Source of the DNA: Macrosoma leucophasiata
Lineage: Eukaryota; Arthropoda; Insecta; Lepidoptera; Hedylidae
NCBI GenBank assembly: GCA_036365455.1
Contig: JAWQUS010000017.1
Location: 3,038,001 to 3,102,000, forward strand
Direction of reading: 5' to 3'
DNA length: 64,000 nt
Shown here piece after piece: positions 35,341-48,614 of the stretch. Numbering within the stretch: the stretch's first letter is position 1; every line of letters starts with the position of its first letter. The notes beneath the pieces were generated by a model. The model was not told where the DNA came from. It searched no databases and saw nothing but the letters and a program-made list of their open reading frames with translations. The translations under genes and the position numbers were made by a program.

Positions 35341-38300
35341 GAAACTATAAGTTAAGTAATCATTTTGAGCATAATGTAATGTTGGTTGGATCGGAATACT
35401 ATCGAGGTTTGTGGTAATATAGTAAAATTATTTTTGAAGAATATAATACTCACCCGATGATCAGGAGCCAATGGTTTAGTATAATATAATAACTGCCTTC
35501 ATTTATCACGTTCTCTCGTATTTCATTGAAGTGAATCTATCTACAGATTTTTTAAAACAAGTTTCATGGAGTGAGAACTCAGGCCTTGAATAGTGAAGTA
35601 ATTATTGTTTTACAATGATCTAATGCTATCTCCCTATTTAAGAAAAAAATATTGAAACGGAGTGTTGACTTTCCTAGGCAATAATTGTTAACCTCGTCTA
35701 CCCATTACTTTTCATGTTGTGCGTTTGCATTTTGTTTTTCCTTAGAAATGACTTGTTCAGAGTTTGGATTAAAATTCTTGTTTACGTTAAACTCTTCAGG
35801 TCATAGACAGGGTTATATTTAGTATAAATTTGTATTATATTTTCATAACGTATTTTTGAGAAATTGGTTTAGGGCGTTTATTGGAATTATATTTTTGAAA
35901 ACTCTAAATTGAATGTAAAGTAATTTACCTAGATCAACATGGAAATTGGCATCCTTTTTTCAGATATTTCCTAAATCGTTGCCATTCTTGATTCAATGTC
36001 ATTGTTGTATTTCAATTAGTACAAGATTGAATATTAAGTTTATCCCTTAAATTTTTTTCCTTAAATTTCAAACATGAAATTGACTCTATTTATGATTTCT
36101 ACGGTGGAGTTAAAAGATTGTAGGTTAAGTACAAATTCAAATTATTAAAAAGCCACTGTTCTTATAAAGTAGATGCACCTAGCGTATAATACAATAAACC
36201 CGATGAGCTGTGAGTATTTTGAGATTTTATCGTATTTTAAGAAAAAGTAATTAGTTTTACTATTGGTCTAAAGTTTACCGTATAGGTTTCATTCCAGCCT
36301 AAATAGGTTAATTCTTTTTAGTCTGTGCAATGGAAGCGTAAGACATGTAACAGAAATAATCTACGGACTTAACATTAGTCTTGGTTACAATTCAATCTCA
36401 TGAAAACTTTGTACTTATTTCATTCCTTTCCTTCCCAATTTCATTATTAATTTTATTTTACATCATAGTTTAAAATATACTTTCATACATATATTTCCCC
36501 CACCCCTAGTTCCTACTTCAACTATTGAAAATACTTAATGAATTATCGATACAATCTAAAATTAGTTCGTTAGATAGTGATCTTTTGTTTTTTAGATCCA
36601 TAAAGCTAAATGCCATACTAATCTAGCGTTCATGAAAAAATAAGGTTGTGCACCACTTAAATATAGAGATAACTACCTAAATATTCCCTTTTTCTGAATT
36701 CTCTGATATTTTAACGTAGCAACATAGTTCATAGACTAAGAAATTAGAAGTAATCATAGCTTAACCATAAGACGACCTGCCGTCGAGATATTTTCGATTC
36801 GTATTTTTATAAAGCAAAAGTTACGAACGACTAAGATTGCTTTGCTTGTGCAGGGCCATGGTTCTGATTGTTTTATTAGTTTATTAACTTTACAAAATAT
36901 GATTTAGTGAAATTATTTGTTTATTTACATTCCGAATAATCGTTATAGTTGGCATTATTCTGTTATATGAGTCAGAAATCTGTAATTTTATTAAAATTCC
37001 TCTAGTTTCAATTCTAGGTTGAATTTCTGCATTCCATACCAGTTGATAATTTATAGTGAGATTTTGAAAAGCCCAGAGTTGTCATGTAATAGGCAGCTGG
37101 TCAGTTTGACAATTTTCAACGATCGTCGTTATATCGAGTGTTTGATAGGACTTTTTGCGATTCAGAATTTTTAGTAACGGTTTGTCTAATATCGAATGTT
37201 GATAATTTCGATTTGTAGTTAATAATTTAAAGGGACGGACGTGTGGGAATTGTTAATGGTGAACCAGCGATGATAGATGAAAATTATGAATGTAACGCGA
37301 CGCAGTTCGAGTATAACCGTCCAGTTGTGGCGGCTTTTGCACCCTCTGGTAGCGTAATGGCAAAAGTCGTATTGCAGTTACAAGCGAAACTTAACACTGT
37401 CGACTATGAGAATAGAGACGCGATTCGCTTGCGAGGCACGGGGCACCCGAGGGCGCACGAATGCAACATGTACATTTTATATTTTTGGATTGCTAATTTT
37501 AAGATGTTATATTTATATATGTATACGTAGTAATGGCGGGTACGATACCAGTATTTCGAGATGTATTGCGCCAAAAGTTTTGATGTATTAATTTTCCATG
37601 GAATTCTCTCGTTTTTTCTTTCCGAATGAATAGTTCGTTTAGCTAGTGGTCATGTATAAATATTTTTGGATAGCGTGCACGATTGCTTCCGGAGCGCCGA
37701 TGATATAATGAAACGAGCGTGAATAAAGAAAACAAGGAATTAAAAAAAGTAAAAAAAAATATTTTAAATGGTAACGCGATACTTCTGAAAGCAATAATAT
37801 TTTTGTGGTAAAATTACTCCAATTTATAGAAAGAGAGTATTTTATTATCCACGCGATCGTCACAAACAGTTGAATTATATAGAACGCTTCTTAGTGCTAC
37901 CGTCATGTGTGCTCCTCCTTCAAAGACTCTTCAGCCAACTTTTCTGTACGCAAATACGTGTAATTAATTACGTCAAAGGAAAATTTTCTCCAGTTTTGCC
38001 AATTGGCAAAATCTCGAGAAAAATATTACAAATGAACTAAAAAAGTAATTTGATGTTTATGTTTTCAGCTTATTTATTTTTATTCTATTAAGTACCTTGA
38101 AATTAACTACCATGAATTTGATTTTGGATTCAAATGAATATCTATTTCTGTTTGAATTTAGATTTTAATGGTTAAATTTTTTCAATATTTAGGCAATTTG
38201 ATTGCTTTAGTCTGTTTTCAGTCAAATTAAACTTAATTGAATTTAACTTCAAGAGAAACTGTGTTTAGAAATTTACTATTTATAGGTTTCGAGTTACATG

Positions 38301-39635
38301 CTTAAAAACTACGAGTCTGCTCAGACATAATATATACAAGTACAATGTTGCCAATATTATTACGGCGGAAATTGCCTAGCCTGGTTTTATGTACCTAAAA
38401 TTATAATGATTTGTGTGATTGTGTTATTTGAATTCTCTGGTACAAAATGACCATAGGAGCACATTTAACGGAAAGCCTTAGTGATTGACCACTGCTAAAT
38501 AATAGTGCACTAGAAGTAGATATAGTTAGACAAATTACTACTTATATATATGAAAAAATAATAAAAGGAAAAAATCTTGAAAATCTATACATAGAATTAA
38601 AAGTTTAACTAATACTTTTTATAATTATTATATTAATAAGCTTGTTCACACATTTTAAAATCGTATTTAGTAAGTACAGTTAAGTATAATGAATAGAAAC
38701 GTATGTATAAAAGATACTGGAATGAGATGATTAGTGAGACTACGGTTGGTATTTATTTGAATTTTGAAAGGGCTGAGATTGAAGCAATATAAGTTAGTGC
38801 GCTGAGTGTTTGTGTTATTATTTTTAATGATAATGACTAAGTCATTTTCGTCATTAACGATTTTGAGTTTAATGATTTACTTTTTAACTTAATTGATGTT
38901 TTAATTTAATTAAATATACATCGTTATGATTTTGCCTTGTTGACATAGAACACTCAACGAGTTGACTTGTCTTATTCAAATATATACGCCAAAGGCGGTT
39001 TTCTTTGAAACATTGTGATAAAAAGGCAAAGAAGTTGATTTGATGCATCTATTGAAATTTTTAATTTTTAGGTTATAGTATAGGCGATATTGTATCTTGT
39101 TTTGTAGCGTTTTAGGAATCGCTGTAGCTTGCTTGTGATGCTTGGAACGATGTATTGTTAAGCTAAAACGAATTCTCTGGAACAATTAGTAATTCGGTGT
39201 GTATTTAATCAGTATTTTTATGATCTGATGAGTCACTTCATAGACAACGACTAACCCATGAAGGGTTGATCGTTGTCCATGAATTGACTACTTCTTGGGG
39301 TACTTTTAAGATCGCGAAAATGGTATCATTTCGTTTTTGTGCTCAGGAATTGGCAACAGATTTTTCATCCATAGTATTGTCTAGTGCACGAAACTTAGAT
39401 GGAAATATATAAATCTATATATCTACCAGCCAAATACGTGTCAAGCCATGTGTAATGTTGGACTCAGTTCCACAAAGAAACCGATTTCCTCAAATCAAGT
39501 ACCTATAGAATAGGTAACATAAAGAATAATCAGTTTAAGTCATTAATGCACAATATGAGGTCCTATCTTATAAAAGATTACTTACTATAAACTATTCCCA
39601 GGTCTCATTACCAAAACTATTTAATTTTATTCATA
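35341..39635. other. AT-rich CAMTA 3' flank, few repeats
   Basis: No gene or listed repeat is supported apart from the orphan frame at 37243. Several AATAAA motifs are present. It may hold longer 3' UTR forms. Confidence 0.5.
37243..37530 (+). other. Orphan 95-codon frame, unassigned
   Basis: A GTG- or internal ATG-started frame reads GIVNGEPAMIDENYECNATQ and later VVLQLQAKLNTVDYENRDAI. The segment 37240-37460 has higher GC than its neighbours. I do not recognise it. It could be a fragment of a gene, an extended CAMTA 3' UTR segment or chance. Confidence 0.25.
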
Positions 39636-39739
39636 CGACCCGGTTAGTCCAGCTGTGTGAGATGACCGTTTGATTCGAAGGGTCGCGGGTTCGAACCCCG
39701 CACCGGGACAAATATTTGTATGGCCTACAGATATTTTTT
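39636..39739 (+). mobile_element. tRNA-derived SINE family A, truncated
   Basis: CGACCCGGTTAGTCCAGCTG and GCGGGTTCGAACCCCGCACC; the copy stops after CCTACAGATATTTTTTT. Confidence 0.9.
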
Positions 39740-40074
39740 TCAAATTTTCAAATTTAAATAATTTATTGCATCACATATGGTTTTTTAGGATGTTACAAAT
39801 ACTCGTAGTAATATGGTGTACAGCACATGCACCCCGTAAGGATATAGCAAAAATAAATCTTAAAATCTAATTTTAATCTAATTAAACATGCTCATATTAT
39901 TTCGCTATTAATTGTATAATTATTTATGAATGACTTAAAATTACTAATAACTTGTCGTGATCTAGAATTAAACTAGCCAAAATCTAGTGTGTGTTACAAA
40001 ATAACAACACATTATTGCTTAGTGTTGTAATTCATATAGGTAAGAGGTAATAGCTCTTATGAGTACATTGGTAT

Positions 40075-40502
40075 GGGGGCATCCATAAATTACGTGAGAT
40101 GTTTAAGAGGGCAAGGAGGTCGAGTCAAATCTCATCCAATCTTACGTTGGAAAGAGGGATCTCGGCAAATATCACGCAATTGTTTTTCTGATTGTCTGTG
40201 TGAGGAATTAGTCTAATAATTCTAATAATTCTATTGTTTAATCTTTATTACACTTATAGCTCTGAGCAATATTAATTACTAGTCTTAACTAGTCGTAAAT
40301 AAAAGCACGAATCATTTTTTTTTCTTTTCACGATAAAATCCAACGCGTTTAGGTAAATAAAAACCCGCATTTTGGAAAATCTCACGTGGGATTGGGGGAT
40401 GGGGCAGGGGGGTTAAATAAAATCTCACGACATCTCACGAAGGGGGAGGGAGGGAAAGAAAATTAAAAAAAAAGTACCCCACGTAATTTATCGACGCCCC
40501 CT
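40075..40502. mobile_element. ~430-bp MITE with GGGGGC termini
   Basis: The left end GGGGGCATCCATAAATTACG and the reverse complement of the right end GGGGGCGTCGATAAATTACG match over about 25 bp. The flanks (ATTGGTAT / ATTGGATA) may extend the inverted repeat. The interior has GTGAGAT / ATCTCAC blocks near both ends. Confidence 0.75.
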
Positions 40503-43157
40503 ATCCAATCATTGATTAAAATACCCGTACGCGTGTGCTCAAGCACTGTATGAATTTTGTTCTATTCGCCAATTTTCATTAATTATTGAAAGTCGTTCAC
40601 CGGCCTCGTAGACAGTTAAAATCCAGAAGAGAGAAAAAAAATTGATGATTGCATGTGGGGTTTAGGAAGCTTAGTCGTAAAATGGCTGGAATAGTCATGT
40701 AGGGGTCGAATGCCGCGTGTTATTTTATTTTTTTTGTCTTTCAATTTACTCTCACCTTAAACTATGGACAAAAACAAAATATGTCATATTTTTTTTATAG
40801 TTCCTAAAAATTCTTCATTCTATAAACCCTTCAAAGATTATGGGCGTGAAGTAGCTTTTTTAAAATGTAGATAAAACTCTATTAAAAAGTGCGTCAAACT
40901 AATAATAAAAAGGAATTATTTTAAAATTCAAATACTTAACTATCCTACCCTGACAAAAAATGATATAAGCAATTTGAATCATAGTAGTATTAATAAATTA
41001 CGGACAATTTACGCGTGCGCGACGTCATACCATGAATCTCTGAGAGGTTAATGGTTTACTTACATTAATGTACTTAACAATACATCGATCCTAACACTAA
41101 AACATTATTTTTAAACAAATTGAGCCTGCCTAAAATATAATATTGCATATCACTTACACGTTATGACTTTTAATAACCGCAATAATTTATTTTAATAAAA
41201 TGCTAGGACCTAGTCGTTTGTTTCATGTTTATAGTCGCCATTTTGTTTTATGGGGTTGTAAAGGTTTTTGAAAAGATAAGATTTTCAACGTGTATACTTA
41301 AATTTAATGATTTGTAAATCATTATTCATGCTATCACAAATGTGTTCACATATTCAATTATTGTTTTGAATGCTGATTTGTTACATTAATAAGTTGTTAC
41401 ATTAGTAAAACATGATTTTATTTAATAGCTATTTCTGTTTTAATACTGTTAGATACTAAAAGTATGTTTTATGTTTTGCCCTTTATCCTTTACTTTTGAA
41501 TATCTTGCCGATTTATTTTTGTGATAACCTTTATATAAAATATATTTAAGTCACGCAATATACATTAATTCATCGTTTTAAAGTTAAGATTCAGTTGTCA
41601 AAACGATCGTTACAACCCTTTTCCATTAACTTAAATACTGTTGCTTGTATAAATTTTTATATTGTAGTGTATACGTATTTGATAGCGAATTTTATGAAGT
41701 TATTTTTAATATATAAATAAAAATTTGTTTGTACGCAATTGTAATCGTTATTAACTAAGTTTCTCTTTATTATAGAGAGTGTAAAAAAATGTTAAGTACT
41801 GCCAGTTTCAAGGATTCTAACACCAAAATTTGGAGGATGTGTGAGAATGTGATTTGTATTATGTCCAATAGATACCTTGATAATTTGTCACTTTGGTTAC
41901 AATTTATAATCTGTCACTTAGGTGACACTAAACTCGACTTTTAATTTTATTGTCCGTCAACAATTGGATGTGAATGTACGATCAAAATAGTAACAAATCG
42001 TACTTGTTAAATAGAGTTTATTTTTAATTTTGATTGTTTTACATGTATGTTTTACCGATTTACTTAATTTTAAATTTTAGTTTACCGTATGGAAAATGTT
42101 ATTCTTTAATTTATGAAGCGTTATTGTCTAAAGATTTTTTCTTTTTTTTTTTTCATGAATAGTTTAAAAATGCACAAACTTGGCAAAAAGGTCACTAGTT
42201 GGTTCCGTTAAGGAAAAAATATGTATTGGTATCATGAAACTTGTGAATGAGTGAGTGAACATTTCTATTACATAACTGTCAGTAACTTTCGAAGACGTTC
42301 CAGAAATAATAATAAATAATTTATAAAACGAAATGGATTTATGGATTTATCAACTAAATTTTAAGCGAGATCTAAGAACCCAGCTAGTGATTCTTTATAA
42401 TTTTATTATTAAAATTATTATAAAAGTTATTTTTTTTTTTGAGAAATCTAAAGAGGCAATACAAAAAGCAATAAATATAGTCAATTCCCAAACAATAATG
42501 CTTCAAATGGTGATTTTGATATCAAATTAATTATAATGTAAGTCTAATAAAGTATTAATTTAATTTATTTAAACTTATTTTAATTTTTATATTAAATTTG
42601 TAGTAAAATTGTTATTATATAAGGTGATCAGTATTTTTGTCAGTCAGATCAGAGTATGTTTGAAGTTTGGAAAATTTTATGCTCTGAGTATTTTGATGCA
42701 GTTTTGAGCATTGTATTAAACATAATTCATTTGATTCATCAAATTTTGAGCCTTTTTATTTCAAAAGCTATAATATTTAGTATTGCAAAAAAAATTCAAA
42801 AATATAATTTTCTTAAAATTTATTTTTGCAAAAATTTTAAAATTATAATGATCACTTTAAATAAATAATTTAGAAAATTAATAAAATTCAGTATTCCCAC
42901 GTGATATCATAAGACGTAAGGTAATGGACATAATGTGTGAGACGAGTATTTACTGGTTATTGCGTAATTTAAACAAAAAAATATCTTCCTTTGTAATTAT
43001 TGTAATCTATAAACACTACAAAATTGTGATTCAAAGCAATTTAAAATAATACTGCTGATTATTTATGGTGTTTTGATTTCTATCCTATCATCCTTTACCT
43101 TTGAGGTAAGCATGTTGAAAGAACTACGAGTAGGTACATACAGACATTTTAACTTTT
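40503..43157. other. AT-rich intergenic sequence
   Basis: No coding region or repeat recognised. Short lysine/isoleucine-rich frames at 42333 and 42656 reflect base composition. Confidence 0.5.
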
Positions 43158-43326
43158 TATTTTTATGAAATGAAAGTGGCAAACAATCATGCAGTTCACA
43201 TTGATGTTAAGTGATGACTGCAGCCTTTATACACCCACACAAAGACCAGAGGTCAAAATGCAGATGCGTTACCACTTCTGAGGCCGAAGTGTTATGCCTT
43301 TGTGCCGGAACCTACAGGGCCGCACG
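43158..43326 (-). mobile_element. Retroposon family C, truncated copy
   Basis: ATGAAATGAAAGTGGCAAAC to GTGCCGGAACCTACAGGGCC. Confidence 0.85.
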
Positions 43327-43579
43327 TGACTGTACATTAACTGATGGAGGGAGTAAGTAACCCTTTATTGTACACCGATACACAAATTACAGGCATTACT
43401 AGAGCAATTTCTTCCAGACAACCTAGTTTTAAAAGATATAATTCGAAGAAAATAGCGATCAACCTAGCATTTCAAGGCTAGATATACTTCAAAGAAAGAA
43501 TTACTAACTTTTTAAACTTTTAACTGATGGAGAGAGTAATTACGTATTATTTACTTACGTAAGTATATATTGTATATTA

Positions 43580-44817
43580 GGTTAGGTAAAAAGTTTCTTC
43601 GCATTTTTTAAGATAATTCAAAACATTTTTAAATATAGTTTATTTAAATTTAACTAAAGTATGTATGTACCATTTTGTTCGATAACCTTTTGCCATCCTG
43701 TAGGTAGGGACATGATCCCATTGCTATAAAAATTTTGGGACTTCTCATCAAAATACCGCGACAAGTGGATTTGGCAGTCCTCTCGTGATGTTAACCTAAC
43801 ATTGCATAAATAATTCTGAAGAGACCGAAACAGGTGGAAATCTGAAGGTGCAAGGTCAGGACTATACGGTGGATGCATTAACACCTCCCAGCCAAACTCT
43901 CTTAATTTTTGCTGAGTGGCCATAGACGTGTGAGGTCTAGCGTTATCATGATGAAACACCACACCCCTTCTGTTGATCAATTCCGGCCGCTTTCTCTCAA
44001 CTTCTTGCTTTAATCTCATCAGTTGTTCGCAGTAGAGTTCAGAATCGATAGTCCTGCCTGGTGGTAATAGCTCATAATGAATAATGCCCTTCCAATCCCA
44101 CCACACACACAACATCACCTTATTGCGAGTTAACCCGGGTTTCGCCACAGTCTGTGAAGCCTGTCCGGCCTTTGACCACGACCTTTTTCGCACGTTCTTG
44201 TCGTACGTGATCCACTTTTCATCACCAGTTATCAGCTTCTTCAAAAATGATTCGGTTTCATTACGTCGTAATAAAGAATCACAAATGAGTACACGGTTCA
44301 TTAGGTTTCTTTCAGTGAGCTCGTGAGGTACCCAAATATCGAGCTTTTTTTTGTACCCAGCTTTTTTCAAATGCGCCAAAACTGTTTTGTGATCAATTCT
44401 CAGTTCTTCAGCCACGTCGTAACTACTGATATGTCGATCTTGCTCCACTTTTTCAAAAATTGCATCCATTTTATCCGTAATAGGGCGACCAGAGCGAGGT
44501 GCATCTTTGTGCTACTTTCACAGACACTGCACTAAGTCCATAAACATCGCAATTGTTTTTCGCGGCTTGCGTTGCATTTTTACCTTTTTTGTAGTAAAAT
44601 TTTAAAATGTATCGAATTTCTTCATTAGATTCACTCATCTTGACAGTACAAAAAACAAATGAAAATCACACATTTGCCTAATTTGAATTTGGAATTATGT
44701 TCTTCAAAATTTTAACTTTCAATGATACCAAAACCAGCCAGATACAAATACTACAGCCTAAGAGATTTTATTACAAGTTCATACATACTATAATGCGAAA
44801 AGACTTTTTCCCCAACC
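43580..44817 (-). mobile_element. Mariner element, copy 2
   Basis: TA-flanked terminal repeats GGTTAGGTAAAAAGTTTCTT (43580 side) and the reverse of AAGACTTTTTCCCCAACC (44800-44817). Same family as the copy at 18158. Confidence 0.92.
43654..44640 (-). pseudogene. Mariner DD34D transposase, long but broken
   Basis: The last 271 codons (44469-43654) are open from MDAIFEKVEQDRHISSYDVA to the stop, with GDEKWITYD, FHHDNARPH and SPDLAPSDFHLF giving a complete DD34D triad. The N-terminal helix-turn-helix starts near 44638 (MSESNEEIRY) but a deletion of roughly 40 bp after VKVAQ, relative to copy 1, removes the WFKRFQ linker and shifts the frame. The catalytic half is intact; the protein is not made as one piece. 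Confidence 0.92.
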
Positions 44818-44995
44818 TATTATATTGTACACCAAAATACAAAAAACAGACACAACTGGACACATAAGAACACAGTACAATTATACGGTATTATTGCTTC
44901 GAGAAATTTCTTCCAGACAACCTAGCCTTGAAAGAAATTATTCGAAGAAAATAGCGATCGGTGTACACATATTTAAAACTAAAAATTAAGTACAT

Positions 44996-45857
44996 AGATA
45001 CGTTGAACGGAACATATGATACATAAAGCTAATTCTAGCAAAAAATGGGAAAAAATGGGAATTTTTTCCCGTTTGTCACCGCGAGGACATTGCTAGAGTC
45101 GACAAATGGGAATTCATTGTTTTACCACTTGTCCAGTTTAGGACTTTAATTTACTGTATTGAAATTGAAAGACGCATTGCAACTCACCAAAAATTTCTGG
45201 AAGACCATCTTTTCACTTCAATGATTCAATAAAGTTCATTAATTTAACTCCGTTTTTACACAGACACTTCAGAGTCATTGGTTTTAGGCTTTTACTTAAT
45301 ATAATGCAAAATCACAAAATATGCATCTCGAATTGGCGGCAATTTTCAGGCAAGTAAGTGTTTTCTCTCGACGCCGCTAGCCGTGTGGCGCTAGTGTCGC
45401 CTCGACGTATGAAGGTGCAACGAACTCCTTGGTTTAGGCACGACACTGAGCTCGATGGCGCGTGTTTTGAATTCGCGCCGCGTTGGTGGTTGGTGAAAAC
45501 CCAACACCACTTGTTGATAAGTTGTAACTGGGACATACAGATAACACAACATCTGTAAAATTAATTCGCAAATCATTACTTCGAAAAATACAACACTCAT
45601 GTAAGAATGGGTGTGAATGTTCCGATGATTGGCATATTGCGTGTCAGATAATAATATTTAAGATTGCGTGCCTTATATAATATAGATGAGTGTTTATTTA
45701 GGTTTAATATGCTGAAGGTTTCTAATACTGTGTGATATTATTGCCCCGATAATAATATGGTCTGTAATAATAGTAGGCATACTTGTAGAATAGATTTTTT
45801 ACAAAAAAAAAAATCTTTTAAAGTTCCGTATCTCAACAGAAAAAATTAAACAAATGT
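44996..45857. other. Intergenic, with a GC-richer island at 45350-45500
   Basis: TCGACGCCGCTAGCCGTGTG and GCTCGATGGCGCGTGTTTTG mark a short GC-rich patch with open frames on both strands and no recognised protein. Confidence 0.35.
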
Positions 45858-46058
45858 GGGGGCCGACCGCCTAGCTGAAATACTTTCGTTTAGGACATTA
45901 TCTTGTCCGTTTCGTACCGCCTATTAAAACATTTTTCTCTTAAGTATATACCTGCGGACGAAAACACTTCCAGGAAAATGTTAGGTGGTACGAAACTGAT
46001 AAGCTGTTGTCATAATTGAAAGCTAAACGAAAGCATTTGAGTTAGGCGGTCGGCCCCC
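45858..46058. mobile_element. 201-bp MITE with GGGGGCCGACCGCC termini
   Basis: Left GGGGGCCGACCGCCTAGCTG and the reverse complement of the right end GGGGGCCGACCGCCTAACTC match, continuing AAAT.CTTTCGTTTAG and later GTTTCGTACC. The inverted repeat is about 38 bp, with a second paired block inside. Confidence 0.8.
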
Positions 46059-46079
46059 AGTTGTGCGTCTGTCTGTCAG

Positions 46080-46175
46080 TCCGTCTGTCACAGCCATAAA
46101 GCAACACGGGCCACCGGCCACCACGGCGGACCGGAGGGGAGTCGCCATAGCGTTTATTACCGATGTAAAACAGTC
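46080..46175 (+). mobile_element. CATAGAGCAACACGGGC MITE family, left-end fragment
   Basis: CATAAAGCAACACGGGCCAC, CGGACCGGAGGGGAGTCGCC and ATAGCGTTTATTACCGATG match the full copy at 56928. Confidence 0.75.
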
Positions 46176-46586
46176 TGTCGAAGTTTTGGCGGGAACCTTG
46201 AAAGAGGCGTATGGTGCTCTTATTTAATTTCATTTTCTTGGTGTATTTTTAAGTTATATTGAATAAAGTTGGTGGCATTTTGTTTGATATAGGTTTATTA
46301 CAGTGCCCGTGTATAGTGAAATAGAATAACAGTGCGAAAACACGACCTTTCAGGTTGGCTCCAAAACTTCATTGTAAATGTTCTGGTACAGTAGCCATCG
46401 CTTTACTCGAATAACTTGATTGTAATTCACTTGACTGACATATTATACTTGATAACTTATATACTTCATACTTACATATTATACTTGATGACTATATTAT
46501 ACTAACTTTTACGCTGCTTAAATAAATACGAAATATCGTTTTACTTGACACCGGCAATATGCGTAATAGCGATGCCATAATAAAAA

Positions 46587-46812
46587 AAAAAAAACTGTCA
46601 TTTTTTGCGGGGGAAAATGCGTGCACACACGCACACTATAAAAATCGTCTATTACTACGAAACGCACAACTTGACTTTAACAAAATACAGAAACAATTTC
46701 ACGCACACGTTTAAACATCTAGGCGACAGGTATAGGCCTATTTGGGCTTGTACTTTGACAGAGGGGAAAGTCTGCATATGGCTACTCCCCTCCAGTGTTG
46801 CTCTATGATCAC
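46587..46812 (+). mobile_element. CATAGAGCAACACGGGC MITE family, right-end fragment
   Basis: CTGTCATTTTTTGCGGGGG to TGGCTACTCCCCTCCAG and TTGCTCTATG, colinear with 56997-57200. The LTR element starts 14 bp further on. Confidence 0.75.
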
Positions 46813-46826
46813 AGCTGTTGCTATAG

Positions 46827-47868
46827 TGTTACAATGTATTTGTAATTGAAAGATTTGGTCGCTCGATTTAGTACCTCACGCGCTCTGCCTACCGGATGCG
46901 CGAGTAAGCGTGAAGGTACGTAATTAAAATATTAACCTAGGCTGTGTCGTACGCCGTGCGATATGAAATGAGCGGCGCGTGGACAGAACCGGTTCTGGTG
47001 AACGGGCCACCGTTCGCCGGAGCGGAGGGCAGCGGTATGACATTCGTGCTGGAACATCGGACATGAATAATACTTACTTCTAATTCTTTACACCATACCT
47101 ATATCTACTGCCAAATAGTTATTGCTTAGTGCCGTTAGTGCTTATACTATTTTTGCCTGTACCTACTTGTGCTATATCTATATACTTGCGGAATATAACC
47201 CCGATCTCGGGTAAGTTGTGCATTTATTTGTAACTTATTCTCACTGTAGGTACTAAGTGCTCATATTATCATTGCCTCCTATTTGTTTCACTACGACCAC
47301 ATCATTGATTACTAATGGCTATACATATAGCAAACTATCATCTGGCTGCTTTGTGTTTAATCATCTCATCAACCATCAAAGTGGTATAGGGGACACGTGA
47401 TACCATTTGAGCGTGCTCTTATTTTCCACCCTTGGGAATTTCCAGGGTTTTTATTCTGGGTCTAAAACGACCTGGGTTGATGCTGTCCTGTCCTGTTCGC
47501 GTGACGTCAGATTCTTCCCCGCGTCGCGCAACGGTCTACAGAGCGGCACCGGGAGCACCGTCACCGGCTTCTAGTGCAGGATAGTGTTGCTGTATTTGTT
47601 CCTATCAGTGCAAACAAACGATAGTCGATCCACGCCCTATTCTAACTTAATTTCTCATACTCATTAAAAATTAAGATTAGGTTTTAATTTTAAATTAGTT
47701 TAGTTACCAGGTAGTACCTACCTAAATAGTCTTAATTGTAGTTAGGGAGATTAGATTATAGAATAATTAGAGTCATAGTATATAAGAAGATATTCTATAA
47801 ATTATTAAAACTGTAGTACCTAACTAATATTGGTTGTTTTATTAATAGTCATTTTAATAAACGTAACA
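46827..47868 (+). repeat. 5' LTR
   Basis: 1042 bp, TGTTAC...GTAACA. Three differences from the 3' LTR were seen (AAAGTGG/AAGGTGG, TAGTCTTA/TAGTTTTA, ATTCTATA/ATTTTATA). Confidence 0.95.
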
Positions 47869-47885
47869 GTGGCGCCCAACGTGGT
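47869..47885 (+). other. Primer binding site
   Basis: GTGGCGCCCAACGTGG follows the LTR at once. TGGCGCCCAACGTGG is the form known for tRNA-Lys priming. Confidence 0.8.
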
Positions 47886-48614
47886 TTAAGATTTCCTTTG
47901 TTTGCACTGGTTTACCGTAGTTATTGGTTATCTTTGGTGATGGTTATTGCTCGATACTTACCTACTTACTTTTAAATTAAGTTAGTTTATTATTAATTAA
48001 GTAGTTTGTTAATTGTTAATAATAAGTACCTATTAGATTTATAACAACTCAGTACGTAACAAAATAAAAACATGCTAATCTCAATTGTTATTTTGATTAA
48101 GGTAGTAACTTAATTAATATTATTTAAAAATACAAATTATTCCTGAAACTAATTAAGAGTAGTACCTAATAGTTTTTAGACGTTATTATTATACCTATTT
48201 CGTTGACATAGCATGTTTTTTATTAAATTTTTAAAGTAGGTATATTGATTGTGATTGTGTTTACCTTCATGCTACTTACTTCATTTTTCTGTATTTTTTT
48301 TTATTGTTCTCATGCATTGTTGCTTCTTTCATTCTCTTATCGTTAATATTTGCACAACATATCCGACTACTGGTTTAACATAGTCAAATAATAACTGCCG
48401 TACCTATATAACTTCACGCTTGTGTTTTCCAAGGAGATGGATAGAGTGATATACTTATATGCATAATTAATGTTTATTATAAAAATCAAAGAACAGTAGG
48501 TATACAAAATAATTTATCACACACATAAGCACATTCCATTTTTAATATTTAAATAATTACATTCTAATGATATTTACAGTTTAATAATAGCAATATAAAA
48601 AAAAAAAACTTACA

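Larger units (their letters stand above)
43360..44995 (-). mobile_element. LINE 3' UTR-like sequence hosting mariner copy 2
   Basis: CAATTTCTTCCAGACAACCT and TTCGAAGAAAATAGCGATC occur on both sides of the mariner (43405-43460 and 44900-44962). They match, in reverse, the LINE 3' UTR TGCCTGGAAGAAATTGC near 53705. Confidence 0.55.

Noticed and set aside
42333..42868. Two Lys/Ile/Phe-rich frames
   Set aside because: Composition-driven frames in very AT-rich DNA without motifs or conservation evidence.
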